Assembly (NCBI GenBank): GCA_946800325.1
Contig: OX326961.1
Location: 43,304,215 to 43,368,214, forward strand
Length of the DNA stretch: 64,000 bases
Source: Luzula sylvatica
Lineage: Eukaryota; Streptophyta; Magnoliopsida; Poales; Juncaceae
Reading direction: 5' to 3'
Shown here: piece after piece, positions 21,786 through 33,900 of the stretch
How positions within the stretch are numbered: the first letter of the stretch is position 1
How the letters are laid out: the number at the start of each line of letters is the position of its first letter
Made by a program: the position numbers and the translations under genes
Notes under the pieces: generated by a model
The model's input: only the letters and a program-made list of their open reading frames with translations
Databases searched by the model: none
What the model was told of the DNA's origin: nothing

Positions 21786-23163
21786 AAATAAAATTCACAA
21801 AAACAAAAAAATGAATAAATATGATGTTGGCTGGGTATCCGATATCTGAGAAATTGGAGAAAATCAAGAAAAAATATGTCGCTCCATAAAAATAAAAAAT
21901 AAAAAATTTATCTGAATATAAACCCAAAAAATGCAATGACCATATTTTTGTTACTTCACAATAGGCATAATTTCCTCCAGAAAATTCCGCAGCAAGTCCG
22001 GAGGGTCAGTATCGGTTGGTCCATTACGATCTGCTCGTCTATCGAGTTAAACAAACACTACGAGATTCAAGTTGCATTTGAGAGATTCAAGTTGCATTTT
22101 CTTCAATGGCCTCGACCTCTTTGTTAAGGGGCTCAAACACCTTGGAGTTCTCCTCGACATTTTCTTCACTCGCCACCTCTCAAAAAGACCACCTCTGCAG
22201 AGGGTGCCTCTTCGGCCACCACCTCTTCATTGACGAACTTGGATTCCTCCTCTGCAGCGGGTGCCACTTCGGCGACGACCACTTCTGTAGTAGGCTCCGA
22301 CTGTTTGTAGATCTCCTCTCCAGTTGCTTGAGTCGCGACCTGTAAATACACGAAATAACGACATTAATTATAATAGATTTTTTATATAATAGATTTTTTA
22401 TAATTTATGTATTATGTTTTAACGAACATACCTTCTCATTCTCTCGTTCGCGTTCTTCCTCTGCAATGGGTACCGCCTCTTGCTCATTCGTTATGATGTC
22501 GATTGTGCTCGAATTTATGAAGTATTCGGTTTTGTTTTGTTCGCCTCCGGCACAACCCCGGCCTGAAAATCCTATTCTGGACCTGCAGTTACTGCAAGAT
22601 AGCCGTAATTTCCTCCCGAAAAACCCGCAGCAAGTCCGGAGGGTCAGTATCGGTTGGTCCATTAGAAGCTGCTCGTCTATGGAATAGAACACGAGATGAT
22701 TACCTCATAATCCTAAGGGATTGGAGAGATTGAGATCGGATTTGCAACGGAGGCATCTGGAATTAAAAATAAAACATGAAATGCAAAATCGTAAGAATTA
22801 GAAAATCAAAACTACGAGATTATTCAAATCTAAGAACTTACAAGTATCGCAGATCCCATTGAGATGCTGCTAACAGCATCAATTTCTCCATGCTCGACTC
22901 GAAAGACAAGTTGCGAAATTTATCTTCAGATTCCACAGTATCAATATCAATATCAATTTCTCCATGTATTGTATATTACTATGACAATTTCTCCATGCTG
23001 CTAACAGCATCAATATCAATTTTGCATAACCCGAGAACTCAAATGCTATGTTCTTGGCTAATCCGACTTCAGATTCCACAGTATTCTTTTCAAAATAAGC
23101 CTAGAATTTGTCTATGTGAATTTTCACTTAATCTGCAAATTTATCTTTCAGACCCCAGAATAG
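21786..23163. repeat. Duplicated segment, copy B (no LINE)
   Basis: Copy B of the segment at 2060-5207. It keeps the uninterrupted LINE target site at 23092-23109. A further partial copy of the block 'ccgcagcaagtccggagggt' lies at 21966-22052, upstream of the main copy at 22606-22690, so the block is also locally duplicated. Confidence 0.75.
22085..22692 (-). pseudogene. Acidic Glu/Ala/Pro-rich protein fragment, copy B
   Basis: On the minus strand a first exon-like stretch (22692-22432) ends EEERERENEK at a GT donor. A 92-base intron leads to VATQATGEEIYKQSEPTTEV after a CAG acceptor (exon starts 22339). The acidic repeat (EESKFVNEEVVAEEAPSAE) follows. The direct frame then stops at GGE. One frame over, an uninterrupted acidic end VASEENVEENSKVFEPLNKE...AIEENAT runs to a stop at 22085-22087, so a small indel or unrecognised splice separates the two. 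The cysteine-rich stretch RTCCGFFGRKLRLSCSNCRS in the first exon could be a zinc site or chance. Family not recognised. Copy B is less damaged than copy A but is not a convincing intact gene. Confidence 0.4.
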
Positions 23164-23249
23164 CCATTTATATGGAGTACATGATCATTTTTATAAATTT
23201 CATGATTATGCCTGAAAAGCCATTTATAAATTTCATGATTATATAAGTA

Positions 23250-23564
23250 TTTATAAATGATCATACTTAGATGAGTCATAAAATATAAAAATAATCTCAA
23301 TATAATGTGACATAATTTTATTTTGAAATGATATAATTTTTTATCGTATATATGATTGAATCGTATTAAAATAAATTATAATTATCATGATCGCCGCGTA
23401 ATGCGGATATTATCATAGTAATATACAATACACACGTTTGATACATTTTGTGTTACCCACAACTCCACAAGCCTAAATAATTTAATCTATGACATTATTT
23501 TTAATTACCATTACCATGAAATTTTATTCACAATTTTGTTTAAACAAAAATAACATAAAAAGTA
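23250..23564. repeat. Direct repeat R2 (partner of 20755-21074)
   Basis: Second copy of the 320-bp repeat. The two copies share 'ttataaatgatcatactta' at the left and 'aaataacataaaaagta' at the right, and diverge immediately outside. Confidence 0.8.
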
Positions 23565-25949
23565 TATAACAAAGAGTATGAATCCAGATAAGCTAAAATA
23601 TATAAGTTCGGACCAAATTAAATGACTTGGCTGGGGATTTTAGAAATAATGGGTAGCTAAAACCTAAAACTAACAATATCCGCTTAAAGACAACCCAATT
23701 ATTGAGTTGAAAATCTTATTTCGACAAACAATTGAGTTGATAATCTTGTTTGGATGGCAAAATATCAAAATGAAAAAGAGCAAAACAGACTAATTATTTG
23801 GCACTTGTGCAAAAAATATTTGACGACATTTACTTTTCAAAAACCATTGAAGGATCCAACCCCTATTTTGAAAAATAAAACGCCCAATACTACAAAATAT
23901 GAATATTCAAGACAATTTTTTTGGGTTTGTTCTTACAAAATATGAATATCGTTATCAATACATAAGTTATTGAAGTGGTATGATCCTTTCACACTAAAAC
24001 AACATGGTATGATCCTTTCACAAAAGTATTGGAAGTATTGAGTATGCATCGTTCAAAAAGCAATTTTGGACTTTTAGTGCATTAAGCAAATATTTTTTAT
24101 ATTAAAAATCACACAATTAGATTTAGAAATGTGGGTCTTGATTGTTCATTCAAGACTTTGATCAGAAAAGATTGGTTACAAACCACTGCCTAGTCCTTCA
24201 AATTTTTAAGACAAATTAAATTTTATTTTTTTTTGTCAATAGTATCTGAAATTCTTTTACAATATTATTCGAAAAGTTTTTACTCTCCAAAGCAAGAAAA
24301 GACAAAAAAAAAAAAAAAAAAACAAATTGATTCCTCATGAATTTGAACCTCCAACAGTTTTTATGCATATCCTCTCGACTGCAAAATTTTTTTTGCAAAA
24401 GAAATATTAAATTAATCGAATACTCTACGTAGTGTATCGTATCCGATCCGTATCGGATGTTCATACGTCCAGGATGCTCCTGCAAATTTTTTGGATACAC
24501 TACGTGGACTATCCGACGAGTATCGGTATCCGATACAATACGTCTTGATTTTTGAAATATCCACGAAACATAGATTAAGCTCTATTTCAGATTAATCTCT
24601 CCCGGGCCATCTTCATCACCATCTGCCTTCTCTTCGATGTAAACAAGGTTGTAATAATCGAGATTTTATCATGAATCGTTTACGAATATAATCAAATCGT
24701 TTTGGAAGGATACATGCTATATTTTTACATGTTAATAGGGACATGGATGATGTTTTTACTTTTACAACTAACACGAAATTATACCCGAACCAAACACATT
24801 TGTTTACTATGTCCATTTGTCAGTGATTCAGATTATATCAATTTTCCATGAACTTAATTAAAATTAAGTATCATTGTCTTGTACTTGATTAAAATTAAGT
24901 ATCTCTCTTAGACTCATTATATTTATATATAACACGTTGCACTCAAGTTTTAATTATTCCGGTCAAGTGATAAAGACGTATAAACAGTGAACACAGTACA
25001 CATATTTTTTTTTGACACTTTTTTGCTACAACACAGAATTGTCTTAACCACAAGAAAACAACGAAGCCCTCTTGTCTCCTATATCATGATGTTAACATAT
25101 GTTTATTATGGGATTAGGTCTCCATCTTTGTGGATGAGCAAGTGCCACCTAATAGTTCATAGATATGTTCATATTAATTTTTTCTCGAAATGAAACATAA
25201 TCTATGAAATATTGATATTATTAGTTTTATTTTTTTATTTGTAATACAAATATAATTTGAACTTTTGATTTTTGATATCTTGTGCTAATCACTTTATCAC
25301 TAAACTAAGAAATCATTGGTAATAAGGTCATATTAACATTTGGGGTTTGATATGACCAACACACCAGCCTGTCTTGTTACTGTTTCAGAACAGGTGTATG
25401 TCACGTGATACTTCCCCATGTTTGATATTTTCAATGTACACAAATGTTATTATTTTTGATAATAACGTTTTGTACGAGGTCCTTTAAATAGAAATATTCA
25501 AATAAAAAGGGTCCTTTTGGTCATTCATGTTGTCTTTGATACAAGTACACATAAATGAATCTATCATGTTCATGTTATTAAGAAGTTGAATCTTAAAAAA
25601 AGAAAAAAGTTAGTTAATGGAAAAAGTAAATGAAATTGCAGATTTATAAGTTAATTATAAAATATATGATTGTAGTTTGATAGTATGTATCTTGGAGAAA
25701 ATACGATGAAATTTATTTGTTTAATCCGAATATTTTGTTTTGTTTTTGTTACAAATATTAGATTGTAAATGAGGTGCAAAAACAATTTGTTACCATAAAT
25801 AGTAAATAATATATATCGTTAGAAATTGTTCATTTTTCTTGTTGTTCGCTTCTTTCATCAAGCATTTATCAAATATTTTGAAGAAAAAAAAGTACGATAA
25901 AGGGAATATCAATACGCTTCGATTAATTTTTTACGATTTTTTTCACAAA
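23565..25949. other. Intergenic, no gene seen; small inverted CG motif cluster
   Basis: AT-rich and without a supportable gene. At 24425-24540 'ctacgtagtgtatc' and its near-complement 'gatacactacgtgg' (24494-24507) enclose the palindromic phrases 'gtatccgatccgtatcgg' and 'cgagtatcggtatccgatac'. This may be the remains of a short inverted-repeat element. Confidence 0.4.
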
Positions 25950-26258
25950 ATGGGGAGTTATAAATATTGTTTTTTTTTCACCCGCACGTTTGATTGGAAC
26001 GAGATCGAGCCACCGAATGATGTTAGAGAATTATTTATTGAATGTTGTCAAGGCGGATCTTACATGATGATAGATCATCTTAAAAAGTTTCTCGTAGGAC
26101 CCCACATGTCAGATGATCAAAATCTTGCAGACCAAGTCATGGAAAGAATCAGACAACAAAAGAGTCGTGTCTCACGGATCTCAAGAACAGTGATAATGCT
26201 CGAAGATTTCTTGCATTTTTTGTTCTCCGACGAGCTTAATCCTCCTTTAAAATCAAAG
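25950..26258 (+). pseudogene. Orphan first exon of a PI-PLC gene
   Basis: An open stretch of 103 codons starting MGSYKYCFFFTRTFDW matches exon 1 of the downstream PLC gene over its whole length. Both are 309 bp, and both contain [16 protein letters not shown] and the LEDF.HFLFSDE motif. It ends at the equivalent donor position (AAAG|GT). Only about half the residues are shared, and no exon 2-9 sequence follows in the 750 bp before the true gene. This looks like the remains of an old tandem duplicate rather than an alternative first exon, although the intact frame and donor leave the second possibility open. Confidence 0.8.
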
Positions 26259-27013
26259 GTTTGTTTCGAATCAAACCATATTTAATATCCTTTGTTAAAT
26301 ATCACTCGATACAATTTTTCAAACAAGAATTTTCTATTCGGAAATCCAAATTTCTTTTAAATCCTCAAATATATATAGTTATATTACCTCGAAGTAATTT
26401 TTAGAGACATAAAATCACATCGAGCGACCGGACAGAACATAAATCCAATACGAAAGAATTTTTTTTTTAACATGCACGAGATGTAGAAAACAAAATTATA
26501 AACACACTCCACAATCGAATATCATTTGTGATTTCTAAATTTATTTAAACCAAAATTCATTTGGGGATTTTGTAGGAAACAAAATACCCGGAGACCCATA
26601 TCATCCTAACCTAAATGAAATATACAAACCACACTCGTACATATTTTATCCCTAAAAAATCTTTGATGACAACCAAGAAGATCAGATAATAATTAATTAA
26701 CAACAAGATGACATTATTTATTTACATCACGTGCCACTGCCACATAACCCATAACCCGTAATTAATGAATACTAATCAAATCCCCAATTCCTAATCCAAT
26801 TTTAAGTACCCCCAATTTCTCTGTGGCCTGTACAATCATGTAGACCATATGGCTTGTCAGTGGTTAGCTACACGGACGGCCACAGAGACCACAGAATAAC
26901 GAGACCCAGTGCCGCCAGTTATCCTTTCCTTCTCTCTCTATTATAGGACCAAACTTCCTCTCAAAAACACTGCAACGAAACACTACGAAATAGAAAAGCT
27001 CGAAACTTTTGCA
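26259..27013. other. Upstream region of the PLC gene
   Basis: AT-rich to about 26800, then a pyrimidine-rich stretch ('ttccttctctctctattata', near 26925-26945) typical of a plant 5' UTR. No specific regulatory motif is called. Confidence 0.35.
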
Positions 27014-29584
27014 ATGGAAAGCTACAAGTATTGTCTGTGCTTCAAGCGGAAGTTCCATGCCATGGAGGCCCAGCCGCCGGATGACGTTAGAAAGATTTTC
27101 GGCGAGTACTGTGAAGGCGGAGCCCACATGTCCGTTGATCAGTTCAAGAAGCTTTTGACTGGTATCGATGCGTCTGTGGATTCCGAGCAAGCGGATCGGA
27201 TCATTGAGTGGATCAGACAACAGAAGAGCCGTCTTGCACGAATTGCGAGGCCCACTTTCATCCTCGAGGATTTCCAGCATTTTTTGTTCTCTGATGAGAT
27301 TAATTCCGCTGTGAACTCGGAGGTTTGATTTGAAAAAAAAATTGGGGGTGGATCTTTGCATAAGTTTCCCTAATTCATGATTAATTTCTTGAAATATCTT
27401 TAGTAGTTAGGAAATTTATTTATGAAATCTGGTTGTTCAACTTCAACCATCAGCAAAATCCAACTCTAATATTTTCTTTCTTTCAAAAAGATTTTCTTGC
27501 ATGAATCTGGCAATCAAATTATATTCTGTTCTTTTCAATTTCTCTCAGATTCATCAAGACATGACTGCGCCATTATCGCATTACTTCATCTACACAGGCC
27601 ACAATTCGTACTTGACTGGTAACCAACTCAGCAGTGATTGCAGCGATGTCCCGATTATAAAGGCACTCCAAAGAGGCGTCAGAGTTATCGAGCTCGACAT
27701 GTGGCCTAATTCCACAAAGGACGACATCAGCATTCTCCATGGCGGGTATTTTTTTCAATTTCACCCTTCAATTATTATAATTTATACTCATCATAATTTA
27801 CTTTTTTATTTTATTTTAAAGGACATTGACTTCTCCAGTCTCACTGCTAAGATGTTTACACTCCATTAAAGATCATGCCTTTGTGGCATCTCCATATCCA
27901 GTTATTATTACCCTCGAGGACCATCTCACTCCAGATCTACAAGCCAAAGTAGCCAAGGTAAATTTACAAAAAAGCCCATGCATCTTCACAATTTCACACT
28001 TTTTTACAAAAAAGCCCCTCTTAATTTTTTTTTTCCCTTTTTTGTTTTTTAGATGGTAACTGAGGTATTCGGAGACATTCTATATTATCCAGACACACAA
28101 CACATGAAGAAATTTCCTTCTCCAGAATTCCTAAAACACCGCGTAATTTTATCGACAAAACCCCCAAAAGAATATCTCGAGGGGAAACCAGTGAAGGATG
28201 GAAAAATCGAAGGCGAACCTCAAGGCGGGAAGAAAAAGAACGAAGAGAGCGCTTGGGGAAAAGAAATTCCCGATCTCCAAACCGAAATCGACTCTTTTTC
28301 CAAGGTTTACATTTTTTTGCAATTTAGTCCCTGTACTTTTCCATATTTAAATTTTAGTCCCTGAAATGTTTAAAATTTTGACAGGAGGATGATGATTCGG
28401 ATCATAGCGTGGAAGACGAACCGAAATTAGTTCAGGCTCATGGTTTGGAATATAAGCATTTAATTACTATTAAAGCTGGAAAACCTAAAGGCAAAATGAG
28501 CGATGCTTTGAGAGTGGATCCTGAGAAAGCTCGTAGACTTAGTCTCAGCGAGCAACAACTCGCCAAAGCTGCTAACTCTCATGGAGAAGAACTCGTTAGG
28601 TCCTTAATTTCATTTATTTTAATTTATTTTTGACACAATTAATCTTCGATTTATACTAAATTTCTGATATTTTTTTTTGATATAGGTTTACTCAGGGAAA
28701 TATACTTAGGATTTATCCAAAAGGAGTTAGAATCGATTCGTCTAATTACAATCCATTTATTGGGTGGATTCATGGTGCCCAAATGGTCGCGTTCAATATG
28801 CAGGTTCTTTTTTATATTGTTTTTTAATTTGAATAACGTTTGTATTGAAGCGAATTTAATTCTAATGTTTTTGGGTTTTTATGTAATTGTAGGGATATGG
28901 GAGGTCGCTTTGGTTGATGCATGGATTTTACAAAGCAAATGGAGGGTGCGGTTATGTGAAAAAACCCGAGTTTTTGATGAAATTAGGGCCTAATAACGAA
29001 GTTTTCGATCCCAAAGCCGAATTACCTATTAAAACCACATTAAAGGTATTTTTTCATCTCCTTATTAATTACATCGTAAAACTATTCATGAATATTATAT
29101 TTAATTAAAAAATAATTCATTTAATTCAGGTTAAAGTATACATGGGAGATGGATGGCGTCTTGATTTCAAACCAACCCATTTCGATCAATACTCTCCTCC
29201 CGATTTCTACACAAGGGTATGTATATTTTTAATTAAAAAATAATATCATAATATATTCTATTTATTGATTATATTATTTTCGTTTACCAGGTGGGAATAG
29301 CAGGAGTACCAGCAGATTCAATAATGAAGAAAACAAAGGCAATAGAAGATAACTGGGCGCCATCTTGGAACGAAGAGTTCGAGTTTCCCTTAACGGTCCC
29401 TGAAATTGCGTTGCTTCGCGTGGAGGTCCACGAGTACGACATGTCAGAAAAGGACGATTTTGGCGGACAGACTGTTTTGCCCGTGTCCGAACTCAAACCT
29501 GGTATCAGAGCCGTGGCCTTGTACGATGAGAAGGGGACCAAGCTCAAGACCGTCAAACTTCTCATGCGGTTTGAATTTGTTTGA
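27014..29584 (+). CDS. PLC: Phosphoinositide-specific phospholipase C (plant PI-PLC), nine exons
   Basis: Exons: 27014-27322, 27549-27745, 27822-27957, 28053-28304, 28385-28599, 28686-28803, 28893-29045, 29130-29216, 29291-29584. All junctions are GT..AG and keep frame, giving 586 residues, the normal plant length. The EF-hand-like N-terminus lies in residues 1-103. The PLC-X catalytic domain follows, with H121 in [10 protein letters not shown] and H167 in ILHGG as the two catalytic histidines and ELDMW between them. An acidic X-Y linker is followed by PLC-Y ([29 protein letters not shown]) and a C-terminal C2 domain ([23 protein letters not shown]). As in other plant PLCs there is no PH domain. 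The enzyme cleaves PIP2 or PIP at the plasma membrane in a Ca2+-dependent way, feeding inositol phosphate and phosphatidic acid signalling. Which numbered paralogue it is cannot be told. Confidence 0.95.
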
Positions 29585-30042
29585 ATTTATTCGTTTTTGT
29601 TGTTCATTAAGAATGGTTCTGTGTATTGTGTTTACACGTGTGGAATTTGGTATTTTAGTGTGTGAATTGAATTGAATTGGCGCTTGTTTGGATGAATTGT
29701 CGAGTGCTTTGTACATAGAAGAAAGGTGAATAAATTCCCTTGTTGTGTTTATTAATGGATATTTGAATTTGTATTGTTTGTGCTATATGGATTATTGCTG
29801 AATTAGTATTGTTTGTGCTATATGGATATTTGAATTTGTATTGTTTGGAGAAAGAAAATTAAAATTAAAAGAAATGGACGACTTCGTAGAAAGAGGATTT
29901 TTCAGGATATTCATGTAAAGATTAATTGACAGAATTGTCTTTTTCAAAATTATACACACCCAAAAGAAGAATATCATGAACTTAGTGGATAAGAAATACA
30001 ACGGCCAGAAACTGAGAGAGAGAGAGAGAGAGAGATTCTTCA
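29585..30042. other. PLC 3' region and rhodanese promoter
   Basis: Contains a short direct repeat ('gtattgtttgtgctatatgg' near 29770 and 29808) and, just before the next start codon, a GA-rich run 'gagagagagagagagag' (30017-30036) of the kind common in plant 5' UTRs. Confidence 0.5.
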
Positions 30043-30767
30043 ATGGCAATAAGAGCCACTCACTTCTCCTCCCTTCTTCTTCACCACAAAAGAACCAAAG
30101 TCTTTGCAATAAAAGAAGTGGGCCCCACTTCTCAGACATCATCAAACGTACAAGGTCTTCTCAAATCCGGCACCGTCAGACTGGTACAACCCAAAGACGC
30201 GAACAACGCGATACAAACCGAAGGATACCGGCTCTTAGATATCCGGCCAGAATGGGAGAGAGAAAAAGCATACGTGTCGGGTTCTATACACGTACCGCTC
30301 TTTATCGCTGACGAGGACAACGGACCGGTAACTCTACTAAAAAAATGGGTTCATTTCGGGTACATCGGTCTATGGACAGGTCAGCTTTTCACAACCATTA
30401 ACGAACAGTTCTTGCCCCAAGTCGAGAAGGTGGTTCAGAGTAAAGATCAAAAATTGCTCGTCGCATGCGGAGAAGGACTCAGGTGAGAGTTTCCCGATAT
30501 ACAAGTACGACTTATTTTATGAAATATTTATTTTGATATTTAAATTCGCGACTTCTTTTGACAAGGTCGATGATAGCAATAAAAGTGTTGCACAAAGCAG
30601 GATACAAGAACTTGGCATGGCTCGCAGGAGGTTTTAACAGAACTACTAAAGGCGATTTTCTTCAAATCGAAGGAAACACTACTCTCCAGTACGCCACTAT
30701 TGGAGGCGTCTCTTTTATCTTCCTCCAAATACTCCTCCTTTTAGGAGTTCTCGACAAAGACAAGTAG
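30043..30767 (+). CDS. STR10: Rhodanese-like domain protein, STR10-like, two exons
   Basis: Exons 30043-30482 and 30566-30767 join in phase 2 inside the active-site loop, giving 213 residues. A Ser/Thr/His-rich N-terminus without acidic residues up to about residue 24 looks like a plastid transit peptide. The rhodanese domain follows (YRLLDIRPEWEREKAYVSGS, then IHVPLF, then LLVACGEGLRS). C142 sits in the sulfurtransferase active-site loop CGEGLRS. A hydrophobic segment near residues 190-209 (IGGVSFIFLQILLLLGV) predicts membrane anchoring, probably in the thylakoid. Length and layout fit Arabidopsis STR10. Substrates of this group are not established. The gene lies in tandem with PLC and converges on symplekin with about 170 bp between stop codons. 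Confidence 0.88.
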
Positions 30768-30935
30768 AAAAATTACTCATTGATTATTTGGTATTTTGTT
30801 CCCTTAAAACTCTCGGCCTTGTAATTTTGTTTTCCAAGTTTAATCTCGAGTAATTTATATTCACTTGAATAGTAAAAAGTGCCTCGTAATATTAGTAACT
30901 ACTTTTATTTCATTAATTTCTATACAATAATCAAC

Positions 30936-33900
30936 TCAGCTCGCAGGAGCAGAATCCTCCTTCGCATCCCCAGTCCCAACATCTCCAGCCCCAGCATCTC
31001 CAGTTCCTACATCTCCAGTTCCGCCATCTCCAGTCGACTTGCTAGTAGTAGTGGTGGTGGTGGTAGTTTCTGCAGCCTGACTTTGACTAGTAGCTTGTAT
31101 GGGGGGCGCAGGTTTCTCATCCTGCACCAATCCTAACACAACCAGCGAAGACCTATAAAATAAAATAAAATAAAATAAAATCATTTTCGTTATATTTCAT
31201 TATTTTCATAAAATATAAGTGAAATAAATAAATTAGATATTGACCTTGGGAGTGAGGAGAAAATATTTGGCTGGCTTGCATGCTCGGCAAGTGGCGCTTT
31301 TAAAATTGGATTTTTACTCAACGCGTTTTCTAATTGTGGAGCTGGTAGCTGAAATTTTGATAATTTTGATATAATTTGTAAATATATAAATAACATTTAA
31401 TAAAATAGTATTGAATTGAATGAAGAGGGGACCTGAAGAAGCACGCTGAAAGACTGGGGTTTTAATTGGATTGCGCATTTTACGAAACCCACCCATAATT
31501 TTGGATATTTCCATATCTGTACATAAAAATAGTTAATAATGTATATATGAAGAACATGTGTTATGTTTTTAGTTCATGACGAACCTGCTTGCTGACAAGT
31601 CTAGACATAATCTCTATTACAAAATCCACCTGAAAAATGAAAAAAATAATTATGAAATTAATCAATAAATATAATTAATTAATTAATGGATCCTAGCAAA
31701 TAAGAAAATTAAATTTTAATACTTACTAAACCAGGGAAGACGCCTATTGCTTGTATAACCGTTCGCATAAACAATAAAGGAAGAGGTATTTGCTCAACCT
31801 GTACAATAAATAAATTCAATTCACACATTTTCAATAAAACCCAAAAATAATTAAAAATTGAGAAGAAAATAAGGAATATTGCTTTGAGATCTGTACCAAT
31901 TGGTTCAGAGCTTTGGCAAGAACTTGTTGGGTGAATATCGTCCTCAGTTCAAAACACGCAGAACAAGCATCCATAACCTACAAAAAAATATAATTTCATC
32001 AATTTAATATATTAATTAATTGAAATAACATATTAAATCAAATACAATTTGATCAATTTACCTTTTTAAGAGGAACTCCATCTTTTTCAGGAACAATTGC
32101 ATGAATTGCAATTAATACATCTGAAGGAGAGAGACTCGAAATATTTTGGGATGCACCCTTAAAGACAAAAAAAAGTATTATTATTTTTATTTAGAAAAAA
32201 ATGATAATTGTATATTTTCACGATAATGATCCGTGTAGAAAAATTAAGTACCGAAAACATTCGAGAAATAGTATATTGGAGTTTGTCCATTGGTAAAGAA
32301 ATAATACTCGGAAGTAATGGCAATATCTATCAAAAAAAATTAAATCAAATTTGTATTACGAAATATAATTATAAAATGAAATAATGAAATTTTTGCTGAT
32401 TAAATAATACCTCTTCTTTAGGAAGATAACCTAATAAAGGAATTAGCACCTCTAAATCCTGTTAATAATTATCATAATAATCATGTTTCTAATTTCAAAA
32501 AAAATGAAATATTAAAATATATACATAAATAAAGTAAACCTAAACCTTTGTTTTGGAGTATAATTTCTTCACAGCTAACATAAGTTCTCTCGAAGGCATT
32601 ACTCCATCAGTTAAGATCTGTAAAACCTGCATAAAATTTCATAAAAAAAGTTTTAATATTTATTGCAAGGACCAATATGCAAATATGGAGGTTTTTAAGG
32701 GTATATATGTAAAAATGTTAATACCTTCATAACGAGATCATTAGAACCATTAGGTGGGTCCGAAATGATTTCAAGGAGATCAATTGAGGTTCCAATTGTA
32801 CGAACTAAAATTGGTAAATGCCGATTAACTGCCTGAAAAGTAAAAAAGGAGAAGCTAATTAAAAAATAAATTAGGATTAAATTAACTAAGGTTTTAAGAA
32901 GTCAAAATAATCAAAAAACCTGTTTCGCGGGTTCTGGAATACTTCCATAAATAGAAAATATTTCATGAAGAAGAGAATGTTTCTGCAAAATATGCAAAAG
33001 TATATAAAAAACACACTTATAATTGGATATGATAAAATAAAATATATAATGTGATTTATAATTTTCTACCTTGGTACATAATGCGAAATAAAGTGACATG
33101 CATTTCTGAGCCTCGGCTATTCCTTTCGACTCACCATCCTGCAAATTATTTAAATTCATATTAATTTATAAAAAAAAAAGTACTAAAAAAGAAAATATAA
33201 ATATAAACCTCTTCAGAAGCCTCTATTGCAGAGATATTATTTGTAACAGAATGAAGATTTTCTTTCGCAAATTCTTCGATATTCCTCGAAATACTCGCCA
33301 TAGGGAATAATTTATTCGCTACCTATTTAAACCAAATTAAAAACCAATGTTCATCACAAAAATACTAAAATTTCATATTTACCCTTGCTATAATAATATA
33401 CAAAGAAGTACACTTACAAGACGTATTGCTTTCATCCTAACATCCTCGACCGAATGAACGGCACTCTGACAATACAAAAATAAAAAAAATCACATTTAAT
33501 TATTCAATTAAAAAAATATGAACATGATTATTTTAAATTTTAATAATTTACCTGCAAGGCAATGTGAAGGCATTTTTCTCGATTAGTGGGTCGAACCAAG
33601 ATGAGGTTCCAAACACAACTAAGGCCCTGAGTAACACGGTCTCCACCACCATTGGAATCCTTCTCCAGTTTCTCAGCAATGGAGATCTCCAGTGGGGGAG
33701 AACATAATCCTTCTAGAAGCTTCAGTATCCCGTCCGGCAAGTACGGTACTTCCCCTAGTAATTTCCCAAATAATTTATCCGTGGATGGAAATGTATCGCG
33801 TAATCCCTTTGCCTGTAAATAAAATAATAAATAAAATTTTAAGGTATAAATTATAAATTACGAGATGAAATTATTATTTAAGATTTTGATTGAGAATAAT

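Noticed and set aside
23390..23420. Hairpin CCGCGTAATGCGG as a Helitron 3' end
   Set aside because: No CTRR tetranucleotide at the required distance on either strand.
20755..23564. LTR retrotransposon from the R1/R2 direct repeats
   Set aside because: No TG..CA ends, primer-binding site, polypurine tract or gag/pol between them.
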